From NCBI GenBank assembly GCA_016185245.1, contig JACPNZ010000051.1, positions 62,001-126,000 on the forward strand: a stretch of DNA of 64,000 nt, in the 5' to 3' direction. Position 1 is the first letter of the stretch, and every line of letters starts with the position of its first letter. Shown here piece by piece: positions 8,327 to 17,002 of the stretch. The stretch comes from Hyphomicrobiales bacterium. Its GTDB lineage: Bacteria > Pseudomonadota > Alphaproteobacteria > Rhizobiales > Aestuariivirgaceae. The notes beneath the pieces are model-generated. The model saw only the letters and a list, made by a program, of their open reading frames with translations, searched no databases and was not told the origin of the DNA. The position numbers were made by a program, and so were the translations under genes.

Positions 8327-10183
8327 GTGGAACGACGGTTAACGACCATCCTGTCGGCCGATATCGCAGGCTATTCGCGCCTGATGGAAGAAGACGAGAG
8401 CGGAACGCTGGCCGAACTCAAGGGGAGGCTCGGTCAACTGGTCGAGCCGATGCTGCAGAAATCCGGGGCCCGGCTGATCAAGCTCCTGGGCGACGGCTTT
8501 CTCGCCGAGTTCGCCAGCGTAGTGAATGCCGTGCACTTCGCCATCGACCTGCAGACGGCGAACGAAGCCCGCAACACCGAAATGCCGGACGACCGGCGCA
8601 TGCGCTTCCGCATCGGCATCAATCTCTCCGACATCATCGCCGACGCCAACGACGTCTATGGCGACGGGGTCAATGTCGCCTCCAGGCTGGAAGGCCTGGC
8701 GGAACCGGGCGGCATCTGTATTTCCGATACGGTCTACCAGCATGTGCGGCGGCACCTCTCGTGCACCTTCGAGGATATCGGCAAGCGCCAGCTCAAAAAC
8801 ATTTCCGGCGCCGTTCAAGTCTATCGCGTGTCGCCCGGCCAGCCGGCGGCGGCGGGACCACGGCGGCGGGCCCAGTCAAGCCACCAGGCCTCGATCGTCG
8901 TCCTGCCCTTCACCAACATGAGCGGCGATCCGGAGCAGGACTATTTCAGCGACGGGATGACCGAGGACATCATCACCGACCTTTCGAAGATTTCCTCGCT
9001 GTTCGTGGTGGCGCGCAATTCCGCCTTCACCTTCAAGGGCCAGAACGTCGAGGCCGACCAGGTGGCGCAAAGGCTGGGCGTGCAATATGTGCTGGAAGGC
9101 AGCGTGCGCAAGTCGAACCAGCGGCTGCGCATCACCGCCCAGCTGATCGACGGGCGCAGCAACGGGCACTTGTGGGCCGAGCGCTATGACCGCAACTTCG
9201 AGGACATTTTCGACCTGCAGGACGAGATTTCCCGCAATATCGTCGAGGCCCTGCGCCTCAGGCTGCTGCCGGGCGAGCGCGAGACCCTGGCGCAGCGCCC
9301 GACCGGAAATCCGGAAGCCTACCGCTACTATCTGATGGGGCGGAGCTTCTTCAACCGCGGCCACACCCGGCGCATGCTCCGGCTCGCCCGCCAGCTCTTC
9401 GCCAAGGCGCTCGAATACGATCCCGACTATGCCCGGGCCCATGCCGGCACCGCCGACTGCAATTCGCATCTGCTCGATGCCGGCGACACGGAGATTTCTG
9501 TGGACGACATTATGGCCCAGAGCGAGCGGGCCCTGGGGCTCGATCCGAGCCTGGCCGAGGCGCATGCCTCGCGCGGGCTCGCCCTTTATACCGCCGGCCG
9601 CTACGACGAGGCCGATGCCTCGTTCGTGAAATCCCTGAGCCTCAACCCGGAGCTGTTCGAGGCCAATCTGTTCTATGGGCGCAACTGCTTCAACCGCGGC
9701 TGGTTCGACAAGGCGGCCGAGCTGTTCGGCAAGGCGGCCGAGGTCAACCCGCAGGATTTCCGCAGCGCCGGCCTGCAGTCCATGTGCCAGGAATCCCTCG
9801 GCGAGCACGCCGAGGCGGTGGCCATCGCCAGGCAGGCGCTCGGCCGAGCCGAGCGGGCGGTGGCGGAACGGCCCGACGACGCCGACGCGCTGGCCTTCGG
9901 TGCGGGTCTCCTCGCCTTCATCGGCGAGGCCGAACGCACCCAGGACTGGGCCGAGCGTGCGGCGATCATGGAGCCCGACGATCGCTACATGCAGTACAAC
10001 CTCGCCTGCGCCTATGCGGTCTTGGGCAAGCGCGAACTGGCGCTCGACCGGTTGGAACAGGCGCTGCGACCGGGGGCGTTGCGCTCGCTCAAGGAATTCA
10101 TGATGAAGGACAGCGACCTCAACATCCTGCGCGACCACCCGCGCTATGCAGCGCTCCTTGCACAAGAAACGGACCGGCCATGA
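8327..10183 (+). CDS. class III adenylate/guanylate cyclase with TolB-like and TPR domains
   Basis: A 618-residue signalling protein. The cyclase domain (about 1-175) has the metal aspartates D12 (SADIAGYSRLM) and D56 (GDGFLAEF) and the transition-state Asn/Arg in GDGVNVASRLEG, so it should be active. A TolB-like segment (about 188-305) with VLPFTNMSGDPEQDYF and GMTEDIITDLS follows, then several TPR-type repeats (about 330-600). No membrane helix or signal peptide is evident. This layout is common, often in many copies, in rhizobial genomes. Start is the GTG at 8327 after a GGGGGGAAG purine tract. Its stop overlaps the following hydratase ATG. Confidence 0.88.
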   Translation: MERRLTTILSADIAGYSRLMEEDESGTLAELKGRLGQLVEPMLQKSGARLIKLLGDGFLAEFASVVNAVHFAIDLQTANEARNTEMPDDRRMRFRIGINLSDIIADANDVYGDGVNVASRLEGLAEPGGICISDTVYQHVRRHLSCTFEDIGKRQLKNISGAVQVYRVSPGQPAAAGPRRRAQSSHQASIVVLPFTNMSGDPEQDYFSDGMTEDIITDLSKISSLFVVARNSAFTFKGQNVEADQVAQRLGVQYVLEGSVRKSNQRLRITAQLIDGRSNGHLWAERYDRNFEDIFDLQDEISRNIVEALRLRLLPGERETLAQRPTGNPEAYRYYLMGRSFFNRGHTRRMLRLARQLFAKALEYDPDYARAHAGTADCNSHLLDAGDTEISVDDIMAQSERALGLDPSLAEAHASRGLALYTAGRYDEADASFVKSLSLNPELFEANLFYGRNCFNRGWFDKAAELFGKAAEVNPQDFRSAGLQSMCQESLGEHAEAVAIARQALGRAERAVAERPDDADALAFGAGLLAFIGEAERTQDWAERAAIMEPDDRYMQYNLACAYAVLGKRELALDRLEQALRPGALRSLKEFMMKDSDLNILRDHPRYAALLAQETDRP

Positions 10184-10965
10184 CCGACGAGCAAATTTCC
10201 AGCGCTGCCCACACCCTGCTGGCGAACTGGACCCGGCAGACACGGATCGAAGGACTAGCCAGCGGCGAGCGGCCACCGACCCGCGCCGACGGCTATGCCA
10301 TCGCCACGAAGTTGGGCGAACTTTCCGGCGACAGGGTGGCGGGCTGGAAGATCGCCGCCACCAGCGAGGCGGGCCAGCGCCACATCAATGTCGAGGGCCC
10401 CCTGGCGGGGCGCATCTATGGGCGGCGGCTCTACGGCCCCGACGCACAAATGCGGCTCGGCGACAACATCATGAAAGTGGCGGAGGCCGAATTCGCCTTC
10501 CGCTTTGCCAGGGACCTGCCGGCGCGGGGAGCACCCTACAGCCGCGAGGAAGCGCTGGCGGCGGTGGGCTCCCTGCATCTCTCGATCGAAGTGCCCGACA
10601 GCCGCTACCGGGACTTCACCAAGGTGGGGGCGGCGCAACTCATTGCCGACACGGCCTGCGCCTCCTGGCTGGCGCTCGGGCCGGCGGTCGAAGCCGACTG
10701 GCGCTCGCTCGATCTGGCGGCCCATGAAGTAACCGGCCACAAGAACGGCGAGGCGGTGGCCCGCGGCAGCGGCAAGGCGGTGCTGGGCGATCCGCGCCTG
10801 GCGCTCACCTGGTTCGTCAACGAGGCACGTCAGTTCTGCGGCGGGGTGCGGGCCGGAGAATTCGTCACCACCGGCACCTGCATCGTGCCCATCGCCATCA
10901 AGGCGGGTGATGCGTTGCACATGGACTACGGCGTGCTGGGCAGCCTTTCGGCGCAGATCGTCTAG
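10180..10965 (+). CDS. 2-keto-4-pentenoate hydratase-like protein
   Basis: A 261-residue member of the fumarylacetoacetase/2-keto-4-pentenoate hydratase group (MhpD-like). GWKIAATSEAGQRHINVEGP near the N-terminus, VAEAEFAFRF with the metal-binding acidic residues, LHLSIEVPDSRY and the C-terminal GDALHMDYGVLGSLS follow the family pattern. Members add water to, or decarboxylate, 2-oxo-enoic acids in ring-cleavage pathways. ATG 10180-10182 overlaps the cyclase stop (ATGA), so the two are co-translated. Substrate unknown; it could serve a ring-fission product of the nearby N-heterocycle operon, but it lies on the opposite strand. Confidence 0.8.
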   Translation: MTDEQISSAAHTLLANWTRQTRIEGLASGERPPTRADGYAIATKLGELSGDRVAGWKIAATSEAGQRHINVEGPLAGRIYGRRLYGPDAQMRLGDNIMKVAEAEFAFRFARDLPARGAPYSREEALAAVGSLHLSIEVPDSRYRDFTKVGAAQLIADTACASWLALGPAVEADWRSLDLAAHEVTGHKNGEAVARGSGKAVLGDPRLALTWFVNEARQFCGGVRAGEFVTTGTCIVPIAIKAGDALHMDYGVLGSLSAQIV

Positions 10966-10967
10966 GT

Positions 10968-11429
10968 TCAGGCCCTGACCGCCATGATGACGGTGATCTC
11001 GACCGAGATTCGCATCGGCAGCGAGCCCATGCCGACGGCGGCGCGGGCATGGCGCCCGGCCTCGCCGAAGACCTCGACCATCAGGTCGGAAAAGCCGTTG
11101 ATGACCTTCGGCTGATCGATGAAATCGGGCGCCGCATTGACCATGCCGAAGACGTTCAGCACGCGCTCGATCCGGTCGAGGCTGCCCAGCATATCGCGGG
11201 CGGTTGCCAACAACGCCAGGCCGGTGAGGCGGGCGTGGCTGTAGGCCTGGTCGAGGCTGACATCGCGGCCGACGATGCCGGTGGCATAGCCACCTTCGGG
11301 CAGGACCGGCCCCTGCCCCGAGAGATAGAGAAGTCCGTTGTGGATGACGCCGGGCACATAATTGCCCTTGGGCGTGGGGGCGGTCGGCAGGATGATGCCG
11401 CGCTCGCGCAGTCGCTGTTCGGCTGACAT
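10968..11429 (-). CDS. RidA/YjgF/YER057c/UK114 family protein
   Basis: A 153-residue RidA-superfamily protein, longer than the 128-residue archetype and of the subgroup with an N-terminal LRERGIILP extension. Motifs include GLLYLSGQGPVLPEG and the C-terminal GMGSLPMRISVEI. The usual catalytic arginine region of RidA (xCxRxxV..A) is replaced by PMRISVEI, which keeps an arginine. Canonical RidA deaminates reactive enamines/imines. Convergent with the hydratase (2-base gap) and divergent from allantoicase, so it may relieve imine by-products of purine breakdown (inference). GGGAG lies upstream of the ATG. Confidence 0.82.
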   Translation of the reverse strand: MSAEQRLRERGIILPTAPTPKGNYVPGVIHNGLLYLSGQGPVLPEGGYATGIVGRDVSLDQAYSHARLTGLALLATARDMLGSLDRIERVLNVFGMVNAAPDFIDQPKVINGFSDLMVEVFGEAGRHARAAVGMGSLPMRISVEITVIMAVRA

Positions 11430-11551
11430 GGTTCAACTCCCTTTGCCCGAGACTAGCGCGCTTGTGCCAGATTGTGAAATAGCGCCGTAGTTGCGGTTTT
11501 TCACAAGGCACCCGCCGTGCTATGGCTCGGGCCTTCACCAGAAGGCTTCCC

Positions 11552-12556
11552 ATGTCAGCGACCGCTTCCGATCTTCCCTCCTTCGCCCAGAACGCCATCA
11601 ACCTGGCCTCGCCCCGACTCGGCGCCAAGGTGCCGTTCGCCACCGACGATTTCTTCGCCGACAAGTCCCGCCTGCTGGCCGACGCCGTCCCGACCTTCGA
11701 TCCCGACAAGTACGACAACAACGGCAAATACATGGACGGCTGGGAATCGCGGCGGCGGCGCAACGGCGGGCATGACTACTGCATCGTCAGGCTCGGCGCC
11801 CGCGGCGTGATCAGGGGCGTCGACATCGACACCAGCTTCTTCACCGGCAATTATCCGCCGGCTGCCTCGCTCGAGGCCTGTTCGGTCGCCAACGACCCGG
11901 ATGCCAAGACCAAATGGACCGAGATCCTGCCCGCCGTTTCACTGGGGCCCTCGGCCCATCACTTCCATGCAATCGCCAGCAGCGAGGCCTGGACCCATCT
12001 GCGGCTTCACATCTATCCCGACGGCGGGGTGGCGAGGCTCAGGGTCTATGGCGAGCCCGTACCTTCCTGGGACGGCAAGGACCGCAAGGTAGCGCAAGAA
12101 CTGTCGCTCGCCACCAATGGCGGGCGGATCGTCGCCTACAACAACGCCCATTATGGCTCGGTGTGGACGCTCCTTACGACGGGCCGCGGCATCAACATGG
12201 GCGACGGCTGGGAAACCCGGCGCCGGCGCGAACCGGGAAACGACTGGATCATTGTGCAGCTTGGGGCAGCCGGAGCGATCGAGCGGGTCGAGCTCGATAC
12301 CTGCCATTACAAGGGTAATTACCCGGATCGCTGCTCGCTGCAGGCGGCGCTGGTCACCTCGGCCACCGACAAATCCATCGTCACCGAGGCGATGTTCTGG
12401 CCGACGCTCATGGGCGAGCAGAAGCTGAAGATGGACCACATCCACAAATTCGGCGGCGACCGGCTGGAAAAGCTCGGGCCGGTCAATCACGTGAAGCTCA
12501 ACATCTTCCCGGATGGCGGGGTGTCGCGGCTGCGCATCTTCGGCAAACTGGCGTGA
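11552..12556 (+). CDS. alc: allantoicase
   Basis: A 334-residue allantoicase (allantoate amidinohydrolase), which converts allantoate to ureidoglycolate and urea. It shows the family's two homologous jelly-roll halves: DGWESRRRRN...DYCIVRLG with FFTGNYP in the first, and DGWETRRRRE...DWIIVQLG with HYKGNYPDRCS in the second. The ATG at 11552 is preceded by AGAAGG at 6 bases; an upstream ATG at 11522 lacks this. The stop overlaps the ureidoglycolate lyase GTG, so the two consecutive pathway steps are translationally coupled. Confidence 0.93.
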   Translation: MSATASDLPSFAQNAINLASPRLGAKVPFATDDFFADKSRLLADAVPTFDPDKYDNNGKYMDGWESRRRRNGGHDYCIVRLGARGVIRGVDIDTSFFTGNYPPAASLEACSVANDPDAKTKWTEILPAVSLGPSAHHFHAIASSEAWTHLRLHIYPDGGVARLRVYGEPVPSWDGKDRKVAQELSLATNGGRIVAYNNAHYGSVWTLLTTGRGINMGDGWETRRRREPGNDWIIVQLGAAGAIERVELDTCHYKGNYPDRCSLQAALVTSATDKSIVTEAMFWPTLMGEQKLKMDHIHKFGGDRLEKLGPVNHVKLNIFPDGGVSRLRIFGKLA

Positions 12557-13044
12557 AGCTCGCCCGGCCCATTCCACTGAGCAAGGACGCCTTCGCGCCC
12601 TTTGGCGATGTGGTGGAGGTGGAGGGCGCGGCGCGCATTCCGATCAACCAGGGCTTTGCCGAGCGCTTCAACGATCTGGCCCGGGTCGATGTGGCAAGTG
12701 AGGGGGGCGCGGTCAACATCAGCATCGTGACGGCGAGCCCGCGGCCGCAGCCTATCGCCATCACGCTGATGGAGCGCCATCCGCTGGGCAGCCAGATTTT
12801 CTTTCCGCTGCAGGATCGGCCGTGGTTGGTGCTGGTGTGCGGCGATCCGCTCGATGCCGGGAGCTATCGTGCCTTCGTGGCGACCGGGCGGCAGGGCGTC
12901 AACTACGCCCGCAACATTTGGCATCATCCGTTGCTGGTGTTCGATGCCGGAAGCCGCTTTATGGTGGCCGACCGCAAGGGGCCTGGCTTTAATCTCGAGG
13001 AAATGTTGCTGCCGGCGGGGAAGAAGCTGTCGCTCACGGCGTGA
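12553..13044 (+). CDS. allA: ureidoglycolate lyase
   Basis: A 163-residue AllA-type ureidoglycolate lyase, cleaving ureidoglycolate to glyoxylate and urea. Typical features are LSKDAFAPFGDVVE at the N-terminus, ERHPLGSQIFFPL with the metal-site histidine and glutamine region, and GRQGVNYARNIWHHPLL. The start is a GTG (12553-12555) overlapping the allantoicase stop (GTGA). Its 3' end overlaps the convergent guaD gene by 11 bases. The glyoxylate it makes feeds the gcl/hyi/glxR genes near 30 kb. Confidence 0.93.
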   Translation: MKLARPIPLSKDAFAPFGDVVEVEGAARIPINQGFAERFNDLARVDVASEGGAVNISIVTASPRPQPIAITLMERHPLGSQIFFPLQDRPWLVLVCGDPLDAGSYRAFVATGRQGVNYARNIWHHPLLVFDAGSRFMVADRKGPGFNLEEMLLPAGKKLSLTA

Positions 13045-14329
13045 CCGGTAAACGTTCGTGCACTTTCTTGCCGGCGATGTAGGTGGCCCGCACGGCGCGG
13101 TCGTCGCCGAGGATGGCAAGCGAGAACAGCACGTCTTCCAAGGATTTCGACACTTCCTGGCGGCTGGCCAGAACCGGCGTGGCGGCAGGATCGAGAACTA
13201 TGAGGTCGGCGAACTTGGTCGTCTCGAGGGAGCCCACATCGGCGAGGCCCAGGCGCTCGGCATTGCCGCGGGTTGCCAGATGGAAGAGCTCGAAGGCGGT
13301 GGGCTTGTAGCCCGCCAGCATCTGCACCTTGTAGGTTTCGCCGAGTGTTGCCAGCATCGAATAGCTGGTGCCGCCGCCAACGTCGGTGGCAACCCCGATG
13401 CCGACCGGCCGCCCCTCCTTGCGCAAATGGGTGAGGCGCATGAGCCCCGAGCCCAGGAAGGTGTTCGAGGTCGGGCAATGGACGACGGTCGAGCCCGACT
13501 CGGAAAGCCTCTGGCATTCGCGATCCGAAAGATGAATGCCGTGGGCGAAGAAACTGCGCGGACCCAGGAGGCCGAAGCGATCGTAGACGTCGGTGTAATC
13601 GACAGCCTGCGGGAACAGTTGTTTGACCAAGGCAATCTCGCCGGGGCTTTCCGAGAGATGGGTCTGCATCAGCGCGCCATCGAGAGAGGCGAGCAGTTCG
13701 CCGGAAAGCTTGAGCTGGGCTTCGCTGGAAGTAACGGCAAAGCGCGGCGTCACGGCATAGCGGAGCCGGCCTTTGCCGTGCCAGGCGCGGTAGAGTTCTT
13801 CCGACTCGCGGGCTCCCGTCTCGGGCGTGTCTTGCACTGTGGGGATGGCATTGCGGTCCATCATGGTCTTGCCAGTGACCAGCGCCATGTTGCGGCGGTG
13901 GGCGGCGGCGAAGAGAGCCTCGGCGCAAGGTTTGTGCACCGAACAGAAGGCCAGAGCCGATGTGGTCCCATGACTGGCGAGACGATCGAGGAAGGTTTCG
14001 GCGGCGCTGGCGGCGTAGGGTCGATCCGCATACTGACTTTCTTCCGGAAAAGTGAAGCGGGCGAGCCAGTCGAGCAGATCCTTTCCGGGGGCGGCCAACA
14101 TACGGTATTGGGGAAAATGGATGTGGGCGTCGATCAACCCCGGCATGATCAGCATATCGCCATGATCGTCGACCGGGTGGGTGCTGTGGGCGGCGGGGAG
14201 GTTTGCGGCGGAGCCCGCCCACAGGATGCGGCCGTCGTCGCCCACCACAATGGCACCCTTCTCTTCATGGCGCACGTCAGCGTGGGAGGCGCCGAAACTG
14301 ACGGTCTGACCCTTGATCACCCGGCTCAT
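13034..14329 (-). CDS. guaD: guanine deaminase
   Basis: A 431-residue amidohydrolase converting guanine to xanthine and ammonia. PGLIDAHIHFPQ carries the first metal histidines, QTHLSESPGE the guanine deaminase-specific segment, FAHGIHLSD a further ligand histidine, and ATDVGGGTSYSML the catalytic aspartate. Length is normal. The ATG at 14327-14329 overlaps the uraD stop, so it is the last gene of the uraH-xdh-transporter-puuD-uraD-guaD run. Its product xanthine is the substrate of the upstream xdhAB. Confidence 0.95.
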   Translation of the reverse strand: MSRVIKGQTVSFGASHADVRHEEKGAIVVGDDGRILWAGSAANLPAAHSTHPVDDHGDMLIMPGLIDAHIHFPQYRMLAAPGKDLLDWLARFTFPEESQYADRPYAASAAETFLDRLASHGTTSALAFCSVHKPCAEALFAAAHRRNMALVTGKTMMDRNAIPTVQDTPETGARESEELYRAWHGKGRLRYAVTPRFAVTSSEAQLKLSGELLASLDGALMQTHLSESPGEIALVKQLFPQAVDYTDVYDRFGLLGPRSFFAHGIHLSDRECQRLSESGSTVVHCPTSNTFLGSGLMRLTHLRKEGRPVGIGVATDVGGGTSYSMLATLGETYKVQMLAGYKPTAFELFHLATRGNAERLGLADVGSLETTKFADLIVLDPAATPVLASRQEVSKSLEDVLFSLAILGDDRAVRATYIAGKKVHERLPVTP

Positions 14330-14823
14330 GGCGACACCCGGTCTTCGAGGCGGAAGCGGAAGATGCGGGCAACCTGCGACAGCGCCATGGCGAATTCCTC
14401 GGCCTCGCCGTTGCTGAGGCGTTCCTCGAAGCTCGCCAGAATCCGGTGCTTGGTTGCACCCTTGACGGCGAAGATGAAGGGAAAGCCGAACCTCGCCTTG
14501 TAGGCGTCGTTCAGCGCCGTAAAGCGGGCGAATTCCTCGGGGCTGAGGCTGGCAAGGCCGGCGCCCGCCTGCTCGCGGGTCGAATCCTCGGTGAGCCTCG
14601 CCCTGGTTGCGAGATCGGGATGGGCGCGGATCAGGGCGAGCTGGCGCTCGCGGCTGGCGGAGTTGAGCGCCATTTCGAAGGCCCGCACCATGGCCTCGCG
14701 CGAAGCGAAAGGCCGGGCCGCCGCCGCGGCGCGGGCGACCCAGGGCGAATGTTCGGCCACATCGCCATATTCGGTCTCGAAGGCGGCAGGAGACAGGGCG
14801 TTCGCTTCGGCCAGGGTCTTCAT
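14326..14823 (-). CDS. uraD: OHCU decarboxylase
   Basis: A 165-residue 2-oxo-4-hydroxy-4-carboxy-5-ureidoimidazoline decarboxylase, the last step from urate to (S)-allantoin. Motifs are YGDVAEHSPWVA with the catalytic histidine, IRAHPDLA, LSPEEFARFTALNDAYKARF and FPFIFAVKG. The start ATG (14821-14823) overlaps the puuD stop and the stop overlaps guaD's ATG, so three genes are coupled. Soluble, cytoplasmic. Confidence 0.93.
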   Translation of the reverse strand: MKTLAEANALSPAAFETEYGDVAEHSPWVARAAAAARPFASREAMVRAFEMALNSASRERQLALIRAHPDLATRARLTEDSTREQAGAGLASLSPEEFARFTALNDAYKARFGFPFIFAVKGATKHRILASFEERLSNGEAEEFAMALSQVARIFRFRLEDRVSP

Positions 14824-16895
14824 TGCCTGGCGATCCAGGCGCCGAGCTTGGCGCGCTCTTCTACCGTCATGCCGGTCTTGTTGGCAAACGGCATGGCGCG
14901 GTTCTTCACCGCCTGGGTCTCGACCTGCCCGGCATAGCGGCGAAGCTCGTCGATGGTCTCGAGCATCACCCCCTTGGGGGCCTGCTTGAAGGCCGGATCG
15001 GTGGGCTTTGCCGCATGGCAGGCGGCACAGCGCGACTGGATGATGGTTAGGGCCTCGGCGTCGCTCACCTCGCCCTGATAGGCGGGCAAGGCGGTGGGCG
15101 TGGTCAGGATCATGGCGAAGGCCAGGGCCGAGCCGATGATCGGCAGGGCCCAGGCGATGTCGGACTGGGCGTCGCCCACCTCGGTGCGTACCAGGAAATG
15201 ACGGAGAAGCGCGCCGGCCACCAGTATGAGACCGATGAGCAGCCAGGCATTGGCGTTGCCGGTCACCATCGGGAAGTGGTTGGAGACCATTGTCAGCAGA
15301 ACCGGCAAAGTGAGATAGGTATTGTGCAGGGAACGCTGCTTGCCGATGACGCCGTATTTCGGATCGGGTGCGGTCCCGGCGATGAGTGCCGCGGTGATCT
15401 TGCGCTGGTTTGGGATGATGACCATGAAGACATTGGCGGCCATGATGGTGCCGACGAAGGCGCCGACATGGATGAAAGCGCCGCGGCCGGAAAACACGTG
15501 GGTATAACCATAGGCGGCGGCCAGGATCAGCACGAAGACGGCGAGCGCCAACCCGCCGGTGTTGCGGCCGATGGGCGAGCGGCACAGGAGATCATAGGCG
15601 ATCCAGCCGGCGATGAGGCTTGCCACCGAAATGGCGATGGCCTGCCACTGGCTGAGCGCCAGCACCCCGGGATCGATGAGATAGTCCGCGCCATTGAGAT
15701 AATACTGCACGATCATCAGCGCGAAGCCGGTGACCCAGGTGAGGTAGGCCTCCCATTTGAACCAGATGAGATCGTCGGGGAGCTTTTCGGGTGCGGTCAG
15801 ATATTTGCGCACATTGTAGAAGCCGCCGCCATGGACCTCCCAGGCCTCGCCGGCAACGCCCGCCGGGAGCCCGCCGCGATTTTTCAGCGAGAAATCGAGG
15901 GCGACGAAATAGAGCGACGTGCCGATCCACGAGATGCCGGCGATCATGTGGCCCCAGCGGAGGAACAGGTTGGGCCAGTCCCAGTCGAGGCCCGAGTTCG
16001 ACAGGAGCCAGGCAAGGCCGAGGCTCGCGAAAATGACCGGCAGCGTCCAGCCGATCTTGCCCAGGGGATCGCCCACTTCATGGCGCACCAGGAAATGGCG
16101 GAGTGTGGCGCCACCCACGACGATGAGACCGACCAGCAGCCAGCCGTTGGCGGCACCGGTCAGCATGCCATAGTGATTGCTGACCATCATCAGGAGCGCG
16201 GGAAGCGTCAGATAGGTATTGTGCAGCGAGCGTTGCTTGCCGATGACGCCGTACTTCGGATCGGGAGCCACGCCAGCCATCAGCGCTTCGGTGATCTTGC
16301 GCTGATTGGGGATAATGACCATGAAGACATTGGCGGCCATGATGGTGCCGATGAACACGCCCAGGTGGATGAAGGCGCCGCGGCCGGAGAACACGTGGGT
16401 GAAGACGAAGGCGGCGACTAGGATCAGCACCAGGACCAGGCCGGCGAGAACGCCAGTGTTCTGCCCGAGGGCCGAGCGGCAGAGAAAATCATAGACCAGC
16501 CAGCCGCCGACAATGCCGGCCAGCGAGATGACGATCGCCGCCCAGGGCTTGAGGTCGAGTACGGCGGGATCGATGAGGGTGGCAGAAGGTGCCAGATAGT
16601 AGACGACGGCGAGCAGCAGGAAGCCGGTGACCCAGGTGAGATAGGCCTCCCACTTGAACCAGATGAGATCGTCGGGAAGGCTCGCCGGCGCCGAGAGGTA
16701 CTTCTGCACATTGTAGAAGCCGCCACCGTGGACCTCCCAGGCCTCGCCGGCCACGCCAGCCGGGAGACTCTCGCGCCGCTTCAGCGAGAAATCGAGGGCG
16801 ACGAAATAGAACGACGTGCCGATCCAGGCGATGCCGGCGATCATGTGGCCCCAGCGCAGCGCGAGGTTCAACCAGTCGGCGAGGAAAGGATCCAT
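14820..16895 (-). CDS. puuD: urate hydroxylase PuuD with a duplicated membrane domain and C-terminal cytochrome c
   Basis: A 691-residue inner-membrane protein of the PuuD urate hydroxylase family, which oxidises urate to 5-hydroxyisourate through a cytochrome c domain. Ordinary PuuD is about 400 residues: one multi-helix membrane domain plus haem domain. Here residues 10-289 and 309-588 are two collinear copies with a constant 299-residue offset and no gap that I can find; residues 14-92 against 313-391 match at 70 of 79 positions by hand count. Both keep RWGHMIAGI, EVHGGGFYN, FTHVFSGRG-type and SLHNTYLTLP blocks. A single haem c site follows: CAACH at 623-627 with M668 a likely axial ligand. 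Confidence 0.92.
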   Translation of the reverse strand: MDPFLADWLNLALRWGHMIAGIAWIGTSFYFVALDFSLKRRESLPAGVAGEAWEVHGGGFYNVQKYLSAPASLPDDLIWFKWEAYLTWVTGFLLLAVVYYLAPSATLIDPAVLDLKPWAAIVISLAGIVGGWLVYDFLCRSALGQNTGVLAGLVLVLILVAAFVFTHVFSGRGAFIHLGVFIGTIMAANVFMVIIPNQRKITEALMAGVAPDPKYGVIGKQRSLHNTYLTLPALLMMVSNHYGMLTGAANGWLLVGLIVVGGATLRHFLVRHEVGDPLGKIGWTLPVIFASLGLAWLLSNSGLDWDWPNLFLRWGHMIAGISWIGTSLYFVALDFSLKNRGGLPAGVAGEAWEVHGGGFYNVRKYLTAPEKLPDDLIWFKWEAYLTWVTGFALMIVQYYLNGADYLIDPGVLALSQWQAIAISVASLIAGWIAYDLLCRSPIGRNTGGLALAVFVLILAAAYGYTHVFSGRGAFIHVGAFVGTIMAANVFMVIIPNQRKITAALIAGTAPDPKYGVIGKQRSLHNTYLTLPVLLTMVSNHFPMVTGNANAWLLIGLILVAGALLRHFLVRTEVGDAQSDIAWALPIIGSALAFAMILTTPTALPAYQGEVSDAEALTIIQSRCAACHAAKPTDPAFKQAPKGVMLETIDELRRYAGQVETQAVKNRAMPFANKTGMTVEERAKLGAWIARQ
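15129..15971 (-). repeat. puuD internal repeat, second copy (residues 309-589)
   Basis: The second PuuD membrane domain, directly joined to the cytochrome c domain as in ordinary single-domain PuuD. It starts NLFLRWGHMIAG and ends before the haem linker. The family's normal architecture therefore equals this copy plus the C-terminus, which suggests the other copy (16026-16868) is the added one. Confidence 0.88.
16026..16868 (-). repeat. puuD internal repeat, first copy (residues 10-290)
   Basis: The DNA coding the first PuuD membrane domain. It aligns with 15129-15971 at a constant 897-base offset, and long identical stretches remain visible on the DNA, for example around 16210-16260 against 15313-15363. 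The conserved spacing without indels indicates in-frame tandem duplication of the domain followed by divergence. Confidence 0.88.
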
Positions 16896-16898
16896 TTT

Positions 16899-16990
16899 CA
16901 GGTGCCAAGTATCAGAGGTCAGATGTCGGGTGCCAGGTTTCAGGTGTCAGAAAAATGCCAGGTGTCAGGGTCTGACACCTGGCACCCGAC
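16899..16990. repeat. intercistronic inverted and direct repeats between bmp and puuD
   Basis: The 107-base gap between the BMP gene and puuD is nearly all repeats of the words GGTGCCA and CAGGTGTCAG. A perfect inverted repeat with 13-base arms (16956-16968 and 16972-16984, loop GGT) sits near its end. A second pairing is possible, because GTCGGGTGCCA (16925-16935) complements 16980-16990. Such a block can act as an mRNA-stabilising or partially terminating hairpin between a highly needed binding protein and the enzymes downstream. No T-tract follows, so it is not a clear terminator. It also resembles dispersed REP-type sequence. Confidence 0.65.
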
Positions 16991-17002
16991 ACTTGGCGCT
17001 TG

